From: JAMXLO01 sp046735215
GTDB taxonomy: Bacteria > Pseudomonadota > Alphaproteobacteria > Acetobacterales > Acetobacteraceae
Length of the DNA stretch: 20,007 nt
NCBI GenBank assembly: GCA_046735215.1
Contig: JBKPSV010000247.1
Span: 1 to 20,007, forward strand
Direction: 5' to 3'
Positions 1 to 8,456 of the stretch are shown here, in pieces. Every line of letters starts with the position of its first letter. The stretch's first letter is position 1. The notes below the pieces were generated by a model. It made no database searches. It was not told the origin of the DNA and was given only the letters and a program-made list of their open reading frames with translations. The translations under genes were made by a program, and so were the position numbers.

Positions 1-2126
1 AGCCCGAAGATGAAAATATTGTCTTCACCCACGCGTTCTCTAATTTCGATATTGGCACCGTCCAGCGTGCCGATGAATGCGCCGTTCAACGCCAGCTTCA
101 TGTTGCCTGTCCCGGAAGCTTCCATTCCCGCGGTTGAGATCTGTTCCGACAGATCCGCCGCAGGAATGATTGCTTCGGCCAGGCTCACATTGTAGTCCGG
201 GATAAACACCACCTTCAGCATGCCGCGCAGCACCGGATCATTGTTGATCACCCGCGCCACGTCATTGATCAGCTTGATGATCAGCTTGGCCCTGTAGTAG
301 CTCGCCGCGGCCTTGCCAGCAAAGATCCGGACTCGCGGCACCCAGTCGTGGGTCGGATGCGCCCGAATCTCGTTGGACAGCGCGATCGTCTCCAGGATGT
401 TCAGCAACTGCCGTTTGTACTCGTGGATGCGCTTGATATGGACATCGAACAGCGCGTGCGGATCGAGCGTGATCTGCAGACGCTCCTGCACCAGGTCAGC
501 CAGCACCTGCTTGTTGGCGAGCCGGATGCCTGCGAACCGCTCTTGCACGGACGTGTCGTCCGCAGCCTTGGCAAAATCGCTCAAGGCATCCGCATCATCC
601 AGTAGCCGCTCGCCAACCACGTCGGTCAACAGCGTCGTAAGCTGTGGGTTGGCGCCGAACAGCCAACGACGCAGGGTGATGCCGTTGGTCTTATTAACGA
701 TACGGTCCGGATAGAGCCGGTGCAGCTCGCGGAACACCGTGCGGCGCATCAACTCGGTGTGCAACTCGGAGACGCCGTTGACCTTGTGCGAGCCCAGGAA
801 GGCCAGTGAGCTCATGCGCACCCGCCTCCCTGCGTTGTCATCGATCAGCGACAAGTCCGCCAATGGTGGTCCGTCTTTACGCGGCAAGGCGCAGACAGCA
901 TCAAGGTGGATTCGATTGACCTGATATACAATCTGCATGTGCCGCGGCAGTAGTCGCTCCAGCAGTGATACCGGCCAGCTCTCCAAGGCCTCGGGAAGCA
1001 GCGTGTGGTTGGTATACGAGATCGTGTTCGTGGTAATCTGCCATGCTTCATCCCACGCAAGCTTGTGCTGATCGACAAGGATCCGCATCAACTCGGCCAC
1101 GGCAATGGCAGGATGTGTGTCGTTCAGCTGGATCGCAGCCATGTCCGCCAGGGTACGAATATCGCCGGCGTGCTGGCGCATGTGCCGTTCAACCAGGTCC
1201 TGCAGCGACGCCGAGGTGAAGAAATACTCCTGCCGCAGCCGTAACTCCTGGCCGGCCGGTGTGTCATCGCTGGGATACAGCACCTGCGAGATTGCATTGG
1301 CTCGATCGCGTGCCTCGAGCGCGCCGATATGGTCGCCGCGATTGAACGCATCCAGCCGCAGCGGGTCTGGCGCACGCGCCGCCCATAGTCGCAGCGTATT
1401 GGCGAAGTTGCCCCTCCAACCTACGACTGGCGTATCGTAGGCCACCGCATCAACGGTTTCGGCCGGATTCCAGGTATATTGCAGATCGCCGTTTTCTCCC
1501 GGCTGGGTCTCCACAGTGCCGCCAAAGCCGACCCGATGCGTTGCATCCGGCCGCGTGACCTCCCATGGATTGCCGTTGGTCAGCCAGTTCTCGGGATATT
1601 CGCGTTGCCAGCCATCCTGAATGACCTGTCGGAACATGCCGTGGGTGTAGCGGATGCCATAGCCATGAGCGGAGATGCCCAAGGTCGCCATGCTTTCCAT
1701 GAAGCATGCGGCAAGCCGCCCGAGACCGCCGTTGCCCAACGCGGCATCCTGCTCGACGTTGCGCAGCCTGTCGTAGTCTACTCCTAGCTCGGCCAATGCC
1801 ATGCGCATCCGATCCACGAGGCCCAGGTTGTTGAGCGAATCGTGCAATAAGCGGCCGATCAGGAACTCCAGCGACAGGTAATAGACCCGCTTCCCCCTGC
1901 TCACGTAGTTGTATCGCGTGGACGCCATCCAGCGTTCCAGCACATGGTCCCGCACAGCCAGGGCTGTAGCCATGAACCAGTCCCAGTCGGTGGCAACGAT
2001 CGGATCGCGGCCGACGTCGTACGTCAGTTTGACAACCACGCCTCTCCGGAGTGCGGCAACGTCCTCGTCTTCCGCTGGAATCGGAATGCGCGACGCATCC
2101 GCGCTGGAAATCAGTGCAGAGCTCAT
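1..2126 (-). CDS. glgP: Glycogen/starch phosphorylase, 3' end outside window
   Basis: Encodes a cytosolic GT35 phosphorylase that releases glucose-1-phosphate from alpha-1,4-glucans using pyridoxal phosphate. The frame is open from the ATG at 2126 to the left edge, giving 708 residues; the family is usually about 815-830, so roughly 110-120 C-terminal residues are missing. Visible landmarks are YYLSLEFLIGR near the N-terminus, YTNHTLLPEALESWP around position 1000, and the family signature EASGTGNMKLALNG, whose Lys at about residue 677 should carry PLP. Right after the signature the text reads NGAFIGTLDGAN, one residue shorter than the NGALTIGTLDGAN I recall for many homologues. No strong ribosome binding site precedes the start, but the N-terminus aligns with the family. 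The alpha/beta hydrolase gene ends 47 bases upstream on the same strand, so the two may be co-transcribed. No other glg gene is visible. Family assignment is very secure. Confidence 0.96.
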   Translation of the reverse strand, partial: MSSALISSADASRIPIPAEDEDVAALRRGVVVKLTYDVGRDPIVATDWDWFMATALAVRDHVLERWMASTRYNYVSRGKRVYYLSLEFLIGRLLHDSLNNLGLVDRMRMALAELGVDYDRLRNVEQDAALGNGGLGRLAACFMESMATLGISAHGYGIRYTHGMFRQVIQDGWQREYPENWLTNGNPWEVTRPDATHRVGFGGTVETQPGENGDLQYTWNPAETVDAVAYDTPVVGWRGNFANTLRLWAARAPDPLRLDAFNRGDHIGALEARDRANAISQVLYPSDDTPAGQELRLRQEYFFTSASLQDLVERHMRQHAGDIRTLADMAAIQLNDTHPAIAVAELMRILVDQHKLAWDEAWQITTNTISYTNHTLLPEALESWPVSLLERLLPRHMQIVYQVNRIHLDAVCALPRKDGPPLADLSLIDDNAGRRVRMSSLAFLGSHKVNGVSELHTELMRRTVFRELHRLYPDRIVNKTNGITLRRWLFGANPQLTTLLTDVVGERLLDDADALSDFAKAADDTSVQERFAGIRLANKQVLADLVQERLQITLDPHALFDVHIKRIHEYKRQLLNILETIALSNEIRAHPTHDWVPRVRIFAGKAAASYYRAKLIIKLINDVARVINNDPVLRGMLKVVFIPDYNVSLAEAIIPAADLSEQISTAGMEASGTGNMKLALNGAFIGTLDGANIEIRERVGEDNIFIFG

Positions 2127-2173
2127 GTAGGCGGTTGTGGGGCGATATGGGTAATAAACGGTTAAGTCCGGGG

Positions 2174-3052
2174 TCAGGCTAGGAACGCCCGGACCTCCCG
2201 CAGGAATATGTCCAACTTATCGTGATGCACCCAGTGGCCGGCACCCCCTACACCCAGGATGCGGGCGTGCTGGAAATAGCCGGCGCGACCGTCATCCGCC
2301 GGATTCTTCGCCCAGCTCTCCTGGCCGTAGACCAATAAGGTTGGGCATGTGATTTGCGACCAGAGCGAGGCAATCTCCTCTCGCGTCATGTCGTAAGGCG
2401 GCCAGACGCGGACGTAGTTGTCGAACTTCCAGCTGTAGGTGCCGTCCTCATTCTGGTTCACCCCATGCTGCGTCAGGTGCCGTGCCTGCTCGACGGACAG
2501 ATGCGGGTTCTCTTCCTGCATCCTCAGCAGCGCATCCTCGATGCTAGCGTAGCGCCGGGGCAGCCTGCCGGACAGTGAGCGCTGTTCGTCGATCCATTCG
2601 CGCATTCGTCGCGCGATCGGACGACGGGGCGTTGCTTCTGGTGGGCGAGGCGGCGGCCCGATGCCCTCGATCACCACCAGGCGGCGCACTGCCTCAGGAT
2701 AAATGCCGGCATAGCGCGTTGCGATATTGCCGCCGAGTGAGTGAGCGACTATCGCCACGGGCGCCAGCTCTTGCTGGTGGATGAGCTGCGCGAGATCGTA
2801 AATGTAGCTCGCCATCGTGTAGTGCCCGGATGCCGACCAGGCCGAATCGCCATGGCCCCGCAGGTCCGGGGCGATGATGTGGTAGTCATCACGCAGCGCC
2901 CCCGCGAGCCAGTCCCAGTTGCGGCAGTGGTCGCGGCCACCATGCAAAAGCACCAGCGGCGGCGAAGTGGGATTGCCCCAGTCGACGTAGTGCAGCCGCA
3001 ACCGTTGCGAGAAATATACACGCGACGTTGGACCGGACGGGTGCAAATCCAT
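2174..3052 (-). CDS. Alpha/beta hydrolase
   Basis: A 292-residue protein of the alpha/beta-hydrolase fold. After strand 3 it has LLHGG (about residues 35-39, oxyanion region), then PDLRGHGDS, the nucleophile elbow AHSLGG with Ser105, and GGAGHWVHHD with His273 near the C-terminus. The acid residue is probably Glu245 in VYGQESW or an Asp nearby; I cannot fix it. The frame runs open 57 codons further upstream to 3223, but that extension is low in family character and would overlap the divergent MFS gene, so I place the start at MDLHPSG (3052). It has no signal peptide and is probably cytosolic. The substrate is unknown; relatives include epoxide hydrolases, haloalkane dehalogenases and lactonases. 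It is divergent from the transporter at 3205 and 47 bases upstream of glgP on the same strand. Confidence 0.88.
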   Translation of the reverse strand: MDLHPSGPTSRVYFSQRLRLHYVDWGNPTSPPLVLLHGGRDHCRNWDWLAGALRDDYHIIAPDLRGHGDSAWSASGHYTMASYIYDLAQLIHQQELAPVAIVAHSLGGNIATRYAGIYPEAVRRLVVIEGIGPPPRPPEATPRRPIARRMREWIDEQRSLSGRLPRRYASIEDALLRMQEENPHLSVEQARHLTQHGVNQNEDGTYSWKFDNYVRVWPPYDMTREEIASLWSQITCPTLLVYGQESWAKNPADDGRAGYFQHARILGVGGAGHWVHHDKLDIFLREVRAFLA

Positions 3053-3204
3053 TCTCACCCAGGAAAGCAGATGCGCGTCGTCGCGGTCCAGTCGCGACCA
3101 GCACGTGCCTTCGGCTCCGGGTTCGCATAGCTCGGCTGCGCTGCGGAGACTGGTGGAAAGGAACATGCGCAGCCATACTGACGTGTAGCAGAAAGGTAGC
3201 GTGC

Positions 3205-4476
3205 ATGACGGCCGCTGTGGCAAGGCTTTGCGTCGGACGCGTCCATTACGCCTGGATTGCGCTGACCGTCGCCTTCACCATCACCCTGGGCGCAGTCGGC
3301 GTTCGTGCCGCGCCGGGCGTGATGATCGTGCCATTGCAGCAGGCGTTTGGCTGGAGTGTTGGCACGATCTCGGCGGCCATCTCGCTCAACATCCTGCTAA
3401 TGGGCATGACGCAGCCGTTTATCACCGGTTTGATGGAGACCCTCGGCCTCCGTCGCACCATCCTGCTTTGCCTCTTGCTGCTGCTGACCGGGACCGGGCT
3501 TTCCACCTTCATCACAGCATCGTGGCAGTTGTTCTTCACCTGGGGACTGCTGGTCGGCATCGGTGCCAGTGCCGGCGCGGTTGGTATGGCCGCGGCGGTG
3601 GCGAACCGCTGGTTCGTCGCCCATCGCGGCCTGGCGATGGGTCTATTGAGTTCAGGCAACGCCGCCGGGCAATTGATCTTCCTGCCGCTGCTGGGACGGT
3701 TATCCCAGGACTACGGCTGGCAGAGCGTTTCGATCGCCGTCACGCTGACCGTCGCTGCGCTAATCCCTTTGGCTATGCTGTTCCTGCCTGAGACACCGGC
3801 TGCCATTGGTCTCGCACCTCTCGGCGCAACGATCGAGGCGCCGTCACCAGCCCGCAGTCGTAACCCATTCGTCGTCGCAATCGATGGCCTGATCCGCGGC
3901 GTCCGCTCGCTCGACTTCTGGCTGCTGGCCACCAGCTTCGCGATCTGCGGCTTCTCCACCAATGGCCTGATCGGCACGCATCTGATCGCATTCTGCGTTG
4001 ACAATGGCTATTCGCAGTTTGCCGGTGCGGGCATTCTGGCGTCCCTGGGTATCTTCAGCCTGATCGGTTCGACCATCGCAGGCTGGCTGACCGACCGCTA
4101 CAATCCACGGATTCTGCTGTTCTGGATCTTTGGGCTGCGTGGGCTGTCGCTCATGCTGTTGCCCTATACGAACTTCGACAGCGTCAGCCTGACAGTGTTC
4201 GCGGTGTTCTACGGGTTGGACTGGATCGCGGTGATGCCGCCGATCTTCGCGCTGGTCAACGAGGTGTTCGGCAGGAAGGCCGCGCCGGTGATCATGTCGT
4301 GGATTTTTGCCACGCATCAGGTCGGCGGTGCTTTGGCAGCGGTGGGAGCAGGGGTGGTCCGCACCTGGACCGGCAGCTATCTGCTTGCGTTCCTTGTGAG
4401 TGGCTTGGCATGCCTGATGGCCTCAATCCTGGTGCTGCGTATTACCAGGACGCGCCCTGCGGCAGCCACTGCCTAA
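3205..4476 (+). CDS. MFS transporter, monocarboxylate/oxalate-formate porter type
   Basis: A 423-residue inner-membrane protein with about 12 hydrophobic segments, the normal size for the major facilitator superfamily. The N-terminus (HYAWIALTVAFTITLG, then an APGVMIVPLQQAFGWSVGTI loop) resembles the MCP/OFA branch that moves small carboxylates. A GWLTDRYNPR motif sits in the central cytoplasmic-loop position typical of MFS. The frame is open back to 3028, but the ATG at 3205 is preceded by AGAAAGG at a sensible distance and begins the family-like sequence, so I use it. It is divergent from the hydrolase across about 150 bases and followed by a flavin monooxygenase 78 bases later on the same strand. 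Uptake of a substrate for those enzymes is plausible but unproved. The substrate cannot be read from sequence. Confidence 0.9.
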   Translation: MTAAVARLCVGRVHYAWIALTVAFTITLGAVGVRAAPGVMIVPLQQAFGWSVGTISAAISLNILLMGMTQPFITGLMETLGLRRTILLCLLLLLTGTGLSTFITASWQLFFTWGLLVGIGASAGAVGMAAAVANRWFVAHRGLAMGLLSSGNAAGQLIFLPLLGRLSQDYGWQSVSIAVTLTVAALIPLAMLFLPETPAAIGLAPLGATIEAPSPARSRNPFVVAIDGLIRGVRSLDFWLLATSFAICGFSTNGLIGTHLIAFCVDNGYSQFAGAGILASLGIFSLIGSTIAGWLTDRYNPRILLFWIFGLRGLSLMLLPYTNFDSVSLTVFAVFYGLDWIAVMPPIFALVNEVFGRKAAPVIMSWIFATHQVGGALAAVGAGVVRTWTGSYLLAFLVSGLACLMASILVLRITRTRPAAATA

Positions 4477-4554
4477 CTTCAGAGGCATAGGTGACATCGC
4501 TATAGCCTGCACCTAGGCTCATCATCTGATGAGGCAATGGTGAGGCGATCCGCG

Positions 4555-5601
4555 ATGGAGTTCGGCATCTTTCACGAGTTCCCATCTCTGCCTGGTCGTT
4601 CGCACGCCGAGGCATTTGCGCAATCATTTGAGCTGGTCGATGGCGCTGAACGCTGGGGGCTGGATGCAATGTGGCTTGGCGAGCTGCACTTCGATCCGGC
4701 GCGTTCGGTGTTGTCGGCGCCGCTTTGCGTCGCCAGTGCGATTGCTGCCCGTACGCAACGCATGAAGATCGGCCTCGCGGTGCAGGTGCTGCCGCTTTGT
4801 CATCCGCTGCGCTTGGCCGAGGAAGCGGCAACCGTGGATCAGATCAGCAATGGGCGCCTGATCTTCGGCGTCGGCCGCAGCGGTGTGGCGCGCACCTACG
4901 AGGCATACGGCGTGCCCTATGCGGAAAGCCGCGATCGCTTCGGCGAAGTGCTGGACATCGTGCGCAAGGCGTGGACGCAGGATCGCATTTCCTACCAGGG
5001 CAAGTACCACCGCTTCGAAGATGTGTCGGTGGTGCCGAAGCCGCTGCAGCAGCCCACGCCGCCGATCCGCGTCGCCGCAACCAGCGCCGATACATTCGTA
5101 TCGATCGGGCAGCAGGGGCTGCCGATTTTCGTCGCGGTGCGCTATGAGACGGCAGCGGAGATCGCACCACACATCGCGGCGTACCGTGCGGCGCTCGCGG
5201 ATGCCCGTGCGGCAGGTGGTGGCGTGTTCCTGCGTGTCCCGGCCTATATCGCGCCATCAGATGCGCAGGCACGCAGCGAGGCCGAACCGAGCCTGATCCA
5301 TTTCTATCGTCAGCAGGCGGCCCTGCTGGCTGACTCCGCAAAGCGCGCCGGCGTGGACGGCGCGGAACGCCGGGCAGCGACCGCGCGACGGCTTGAGACG
5401 ATGACCTATGAGCAGGCGCTGGAAGGCACCGTGTTAATCGGTTCGCCAATGTCGGTGGCAGGTCGGCTGGAGGAGCTGCGCCGCGAATTGAGTCTCGACG
5501 GGGTCCTGATGGAACTGAATTGTGGTGGCAAGATTCCGCACCAGAACGTCATGACAGCTCTCCGGCTGCTCTGTCAGGAGGTGATGCCAGCATTTCACTG
5601 A
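4555..5601 (+). CDS. Luciferase-like (LLM) flavin-dependent monooxygenase
   Basis: A 348-residue TIM-barrel protein of the bacterial-luciferase-like family, which uses reduced flavin (FMNH2 or F420) for oxidations. It begins MEFGIFHEFPS, continues with ERWGLDAMWLGELHFDP, then KIGLAVQVLPLCHPLRLAEE and TVDQISNGRLIFGVGRSG, the usual order of strands and flavin-contact loops in this family. PYAESRDRFGEVLDIVRKAW and PPIRVAATS are also typical. An upstream in-frame ATG exists at 4537, but the ATG at 4555 has GAGGCG about eight bases ahead and starts directly on the first strand. It follows the MFS gene by 78 bases, suggesting a shared transcript. The substrate is unknown. An 11-bp inverted repeat begins 26 bases after its stop. 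Confidence 0.92.
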   Translation: MEFGIFHEFPSLPGRSHAEAFAQSFELVDGAERWGLDAMWLGELHFDPARSVLSAPLCVASAIAARTQRMKIGLAVQVLPLCHPLRLAEEAATVDQISNGRLIFGVGRSGVARTYEAYGVPYAESRDRFGEVLDIVRKAWTQDRISYQGKYHRFEDVSVVPKPLQQPTPPIRVAATSADTFVSIGQQGLPIFVAVRYETAAEIAPHIAAYRAALADARAAGGGVFLRVPAYIAPSDAQARSEAEPSLIHFYRQQAALLADSAKRAGVDGAERRAATARRLETMTYEQALEGTVLIGSPMSVAGRLEELRRELSLDGVLMELNCGGKIPHQNVMTALRLLCQEVMPAFH

Positions 5602-5626
5602 GCCGATGCATAACGCTACGCCCATT

Positions 5627-5683
5627 GACCTTGCCGTCTTGGCCACGGCAACCCATCGCTCTGGCAGACTGCACGGCAAGGTC
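5627..5683. terminator. Inverted repeat, possible terminator after the monooxygenase gene
   Basis: GACCTTGCCGT at 5627-5637 is perfectly complementary to ACGGCAAGGTC at 5673-5683, with a 35-base loop that can itself form a small GCC/GGC hairpin. It starts 26 bases after the monooxygenase stop. There is no T-run on either strand, so a classical intrinsic terminator is not shown; an mRNA 3'-end stabiliser or a remnant palindrome is equally possible. The rest of the 280-base gap (5602-5881) shows no gene I can support. Confidence 0.4.
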
Positions 5684-5881
5684 GGGCCCGCTGATACCTG
5701 AGATCGCATTCCGCAGGCCGGCTTCCTTGGAACCCCATTTAAACGGGTGAAGTGGGCGAAGTTGGACGGCGCAGCTTAGGTGCGCACTGGGCTAGAACGG
5801 CGTCCCGCATTACCGGACCACCTTGTGACAGGTTGGCAATCGTCCTGTTATGGTTACGCGGCAGCACGGGGAAAGTCGCCG

Positions 5882-6133
5882 ATGGCCATTGTCAGGATCA
5901 GGTTCGATGGCGGTGAGGTTCCCATCGTGACCGGCAGTTTTCCACCTGACGAAAGCACACCGATCGATCTGCCTTCAGAGACGGACTTCGTCACCAACAA
6001 GGCTTTCATAGTCGATCAGGGCATCTACTGCTTCGGTCTGCAGACGGATATTCCGCATAAGCCGCTGTGGCAAAGGGTCCAGGCGGTGGATGGCGTACCC
6101 GCGCAAGTCAGCTTCGCACGGACCACGCGATGA
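5882..6133 (+). CDS. Hypothetical 83-aa protein coupled to patatin-like lipoprotein
   Basis: I do not recognise this protein. It is a short, probably cytosolic, mixed-charge protein starting MAIVRIRFDGGEVPIVTGSF with no signal peptide or membrane segment and a beta-strand-like pattern. The frame is open back to 5780, but the ATG at 5882 has a GGGGAAAG stretch just upstream and begins the more ordered sequence. Its TGA at 6131-6133 overlaps the ATG of the patatin gene at 6130 (ATGA), which usually means translational coupling and a related function. Being small and directly upstream of a lipolytic lipoprotein, it could be a regulator or partner of that enzyme; this is only a guess from position. 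Confidence 0.6.
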   Translation: MAIVRIRFDGGEVPIVTGSFPPDESTPIDLPSETDFVTNKAFIVDQGIYCFGLQTDIPHKPLWQRVQAVDGVPAQVSFARTTR

Positions 6134-7647
6134 AGGTCTACATCGGCGCGCTTCTCACGGCGCTGGCACTGCTGAGCGGTTGCGGCACCAGGGCGACCGA
6201 CTATCCGCTGGCGTCCGGACAGGCCAATCAGATGCAGGCTGCTCTCAACCCGAGCCCGAACCACCCGCTCGTGGTGATGACGTTTTCGGGCGGCGGTTCT
6301 CGGGCGGCTGCGCTCGCGGCGGCCGTCGTCGAACACCTCAACAGTCTACACTACATCGCCAACGGCGAATCGCGTGCGCTGTCCTCAGATATCGCAGTTG
6401 TTTCCTCTGTATCAGGTGGCAGTGTCTACGCCGCTGATATCGGGCTCAATGGACCTGGCCACGCCGGCAGCTTCATGCAGCGAATCCAGGACTATGACGG
6501 CATCGGGTGGTTGGAGCGCCGCGCGCTCAATCCGTCCACCTGGCTCGCTCTGCAATTCGAGAACCAAACGCGCATCGATATTCTGCAACAGATGCTAGAG
6601 GACCTGCTGGAGTCTAATGCGACGATGGCCGCGCTCAACCAGCCGGGCAAGCCACTGATCCTGCTCAACGCAACCGATCTCGTTTCAGGCCAGGTGTTCA
6701 CGTTCGATCGGCAGACACTGGACGATGTCTGCATGGATTATGATCGAGTGCCGGTCAGCCTAGGCGTCACCGCTTCTGCCGCGTTCCCGATCGCCTTCAC
6801 GCCGGTGCTGCTGCGCGACGATTCCTATTTGTCGTCCGGCTGTCCGGGCAAGCGCAATGCCCATCTGCCCTATCAGACGCGGTTGCAGGATCCCGCCGGG
6901 CCGTATGCGAACCTCGAGTCATTCCGCGTTGCGCGATATCGCCAAGCGCTGCGCAATGAATCCATCCGCATGGAGGATTCGGGAGACGAGGTGCCGCCGT
7001 ATCGCAACCCGCGCTATTTGCGGCTCGTCGATGGGGGTGTGGCCGATAATTCCGGACTGACCTCAATGCGTCGCGCGTTGCTTGCAACCGGTGCGCCGGC
7101 CGATATCGGCCGTCTGGTGAGCCAGAGCCGTCTGCAGCACCTTGTCGTCATCGCGGTCAATGCGCGCAGCGATCCTAAGAGCGACCTGGACAACTCGACC
7201 CGATACACTACGGTTCTCACGATGGCGAACGGCATTAGCGGAAGTCTTGTCGATAACGCTTCGGCCAACGCGGCCGCGGTGTTCCAGGATTTCATCAAGC
7301 TGCTGATCGACGACCGCGACACGCTGGTGAGCGAAGGGCAACCGCAGGCGAACTTCGCGGTGTATCCGATTTCGATCGATTTTGATCAACTGCCGACCGA
7401 GACTGAGGCGCAGCGTCAGCGGCAGCAACGGGTGAAGTCCATCGACACCAGCTGGACATTGAAGCCGGGCGACGTAGCCCATTTGAACGAGGTTGCCGGT
7501 GAACTGTTGTGGCGGCATCCGTGTTTCCGGCTATTGGTAACCGCAATCGGATTGCAAGGCACACCGGCAGCGGAGCCCGTGCCCAACACGCTTTGTCCGG
7601 TCAAGCCGCCCCCGGTCACGCCGCGAACCCGACGCCCTCCGGCCTGA
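6130..7647 (+). CDS. Patatin-like phospholipase lipoprotein
   Basis: A 505-residue patatin-family acyl hydrolase predicted to be a lipoprotein. The N-terminus is a lipoprotein signal peptide ending in the lipobox LLSGC, so Cys18 should be lipidated and the enzyme anchored in the periplasm or outer membrane. The oxyanion loop is TFSGGGSR (about residues 51-58). The nucleophile is Ser95 in SSVSGGS, where the first Gly of the usual GxSxG is Ser. The dyad Asp is Asp301 in LRLVDGGVADNSG. All three patatin elements are therefore present, in order. The start is set by the ATGA overlap with the preceding 83-aa gene; the frame is open back to 6067 but the signal peptide begins at 6130. The C-terminal ~150 residues show no motif I recognise and end proline-rich. 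Phospholipid is the likely substrate; exact activity is unknown. Confidence 0.9.
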   Translation: MKVYIGALLTALALLSGCGTRATDYPLASGQANQMQAALNPSPNHPLVVMTFSGGGSRAAALAAAVVEHLNSLHYIANGESRALSSDIAVVSSVSGGSVYAADIGLNGPGHAGSFMQRIQDYDGIGWLERRALNPSTWLALQFENQTRIDILQQMLEDLLESNATMAALNQPGKPLILLNATDLVSGQVFTFDRQTLDDVCMDYDRVPVSLGVTASAAFPIAFTPVLLRDDSYLSSGCPGKRNAHLPYQTRLQDPAGPYANLESFRVARYRQALRNESIRMEDSGDEVPPYRNPRYLRLVDGGVADNSGLTSMRRALLATGAPADIGRLVSQSRLQHLVVIAVNARSDPKSDLDNSTRYTTVLTMANGISGSLVDNASANAAAVFQDFIKLLIDDRDTLVSEGQPQANFAVYPISIDFDQLPTETEAQRQRQQRVKSIDTSWTLKPGDVAHLNEVAGELLWRHPCFRLLVTAIGLQGTPAAEPVPNTLCPVKPPPVTPRTRRPPA

Positions 7648-7695
7648 GCACATCCGCACATCGGGTAACTACTGGAGAAACCAGTGGCTCTTCTG

Positions 7696-7717
7696 TTGCC
7701 GCCCCTGGGGCCGGCAA
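7696..7717. terminator. Palindrome between convergent genes, possible bidirectional terminator
   Basis: TTGCCG at the left pairs with CGGCAA at the right, and the inner CCC/GGG also pairs around a tiny loop with one C-C mismatch. It lies in the short gap between the patatin gene (ending 7647) and the convergent GST gene (ending 7726). No strong T-run follows on either strand, so termination is likely by position rather than proved. Confidence 0.35.
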
Positions 7718-7725
7718 TACTTCAA

Positions 7726-8376
7726 TCAGAACTCAACTTCCAGTTCCTCGATCTGCTCCGGCTCCTGCCGCGCAGCCGCGACCCATTCGGCCAACTCCGA
7801 CCACTGCAAAATGTGCTTGCAGTACCCGGCACAGACCGGATCCAGCTCTACGCCATAGCTGTGAAAGCGGGTCACCACGGGAGCATACATTGCATCGGCA
7901 ACCGTGGGTGCGCGGCCGAACAGCCAGGGTCCCCCCCAGGTGCCCAGGCATTCGCGCCAGATTTGGGTGATGCGATCGATATCCGCCTGCGCCGCAGACC
8001 AGACAGCGACGCGCCGGCCTTCGGTGCGCAGATTCATCGGCAGCGATGACCGCAGTGCGGAAAACCCCGAGTGCATCTCGCCGGAGATCGAGCGGCAGCG
8101 GGCACGCGCCATGCGGTCGCCGGGGTACATGCCCGCTTGAGGGCAGATTTCGTTGAGATATTCAGCGATTGCCAGAGTGTCCCAGACCGTCACGCCGTCA
8201 TGGATGAGACAGGGCACCCGAATCGAGGACGCGCGCAGCAGCAGTTCCGCCCGAGTCGCCGGATCGTCCGACGCAACGACCCTCTCCTCGAAGTCCAGCC
8301 GCGCCAGCCGGGCGAGCAGAAAACCTCGGAGTGACCATGAGGAGTAGTTCCTGCTGCTGATCAGGAGCGTGGCCAT
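7726..8376 (-). CDS. Glutathione S-transferase family protein
   Basis: A 216-residue cytosolic protein of GST size. The N-terminal thioredoxin-like domain begins MATLLISSRNYSSWSLRGF, a pattern seen in a bacterial GST group where the NYSSWS serines sit near the glutathione thiol. RVPCLIHDG contains the conserved cis-Pro (about residue 55) and is followed by VWDTLAIAEYLNE; the usual Glu-Ser of the glutathione-binding motif is Asp-Thr here. The C-terminal half is helical and contains LFGRAPTVADAMYAPVVTRF, the N-capping region of the GST C-domain. The frame is open upstream to 8670, but that part overlaps the divergent depolymerase gene and is not GST-like. ATG codons 15 and 12 bases further upstream are possible alternatives. 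Substrate unknown. Confidence 0.88.
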   Translation of the reverse strand: MATLLISSRNYSSWSLRGFLLARLARLDFEERVVASDDPATRAELLLRASSIRVPCLIHDGVTVWDTLAIAEYLNEICPQAGMYPGDRMARARCRSISGEMHSGFSALRSSLPMNLRTEGRRVAVWSAAQADIDRITQIWRECLGTWGGPWLFGRAPTVADAMYAPVVTRFHSYGVELDPVCAGYCKHILQWSELAEWVAAARQEPEQIEELEVEF

Positions 8377-8456
8377 GTTGCGCACCATCATCGACCCGGT
8401 CCATGCTGCGACGCAATATAATCCCTGGAACTGCCCGAACGACAACCGCATCGATG

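Noticed and set aside
313..714. Plus-strand 133-aa open frame
   Set aside because: It lies opposite the glycogen phosphorylase gene, whose minus-strand frame carries all the family motifs.
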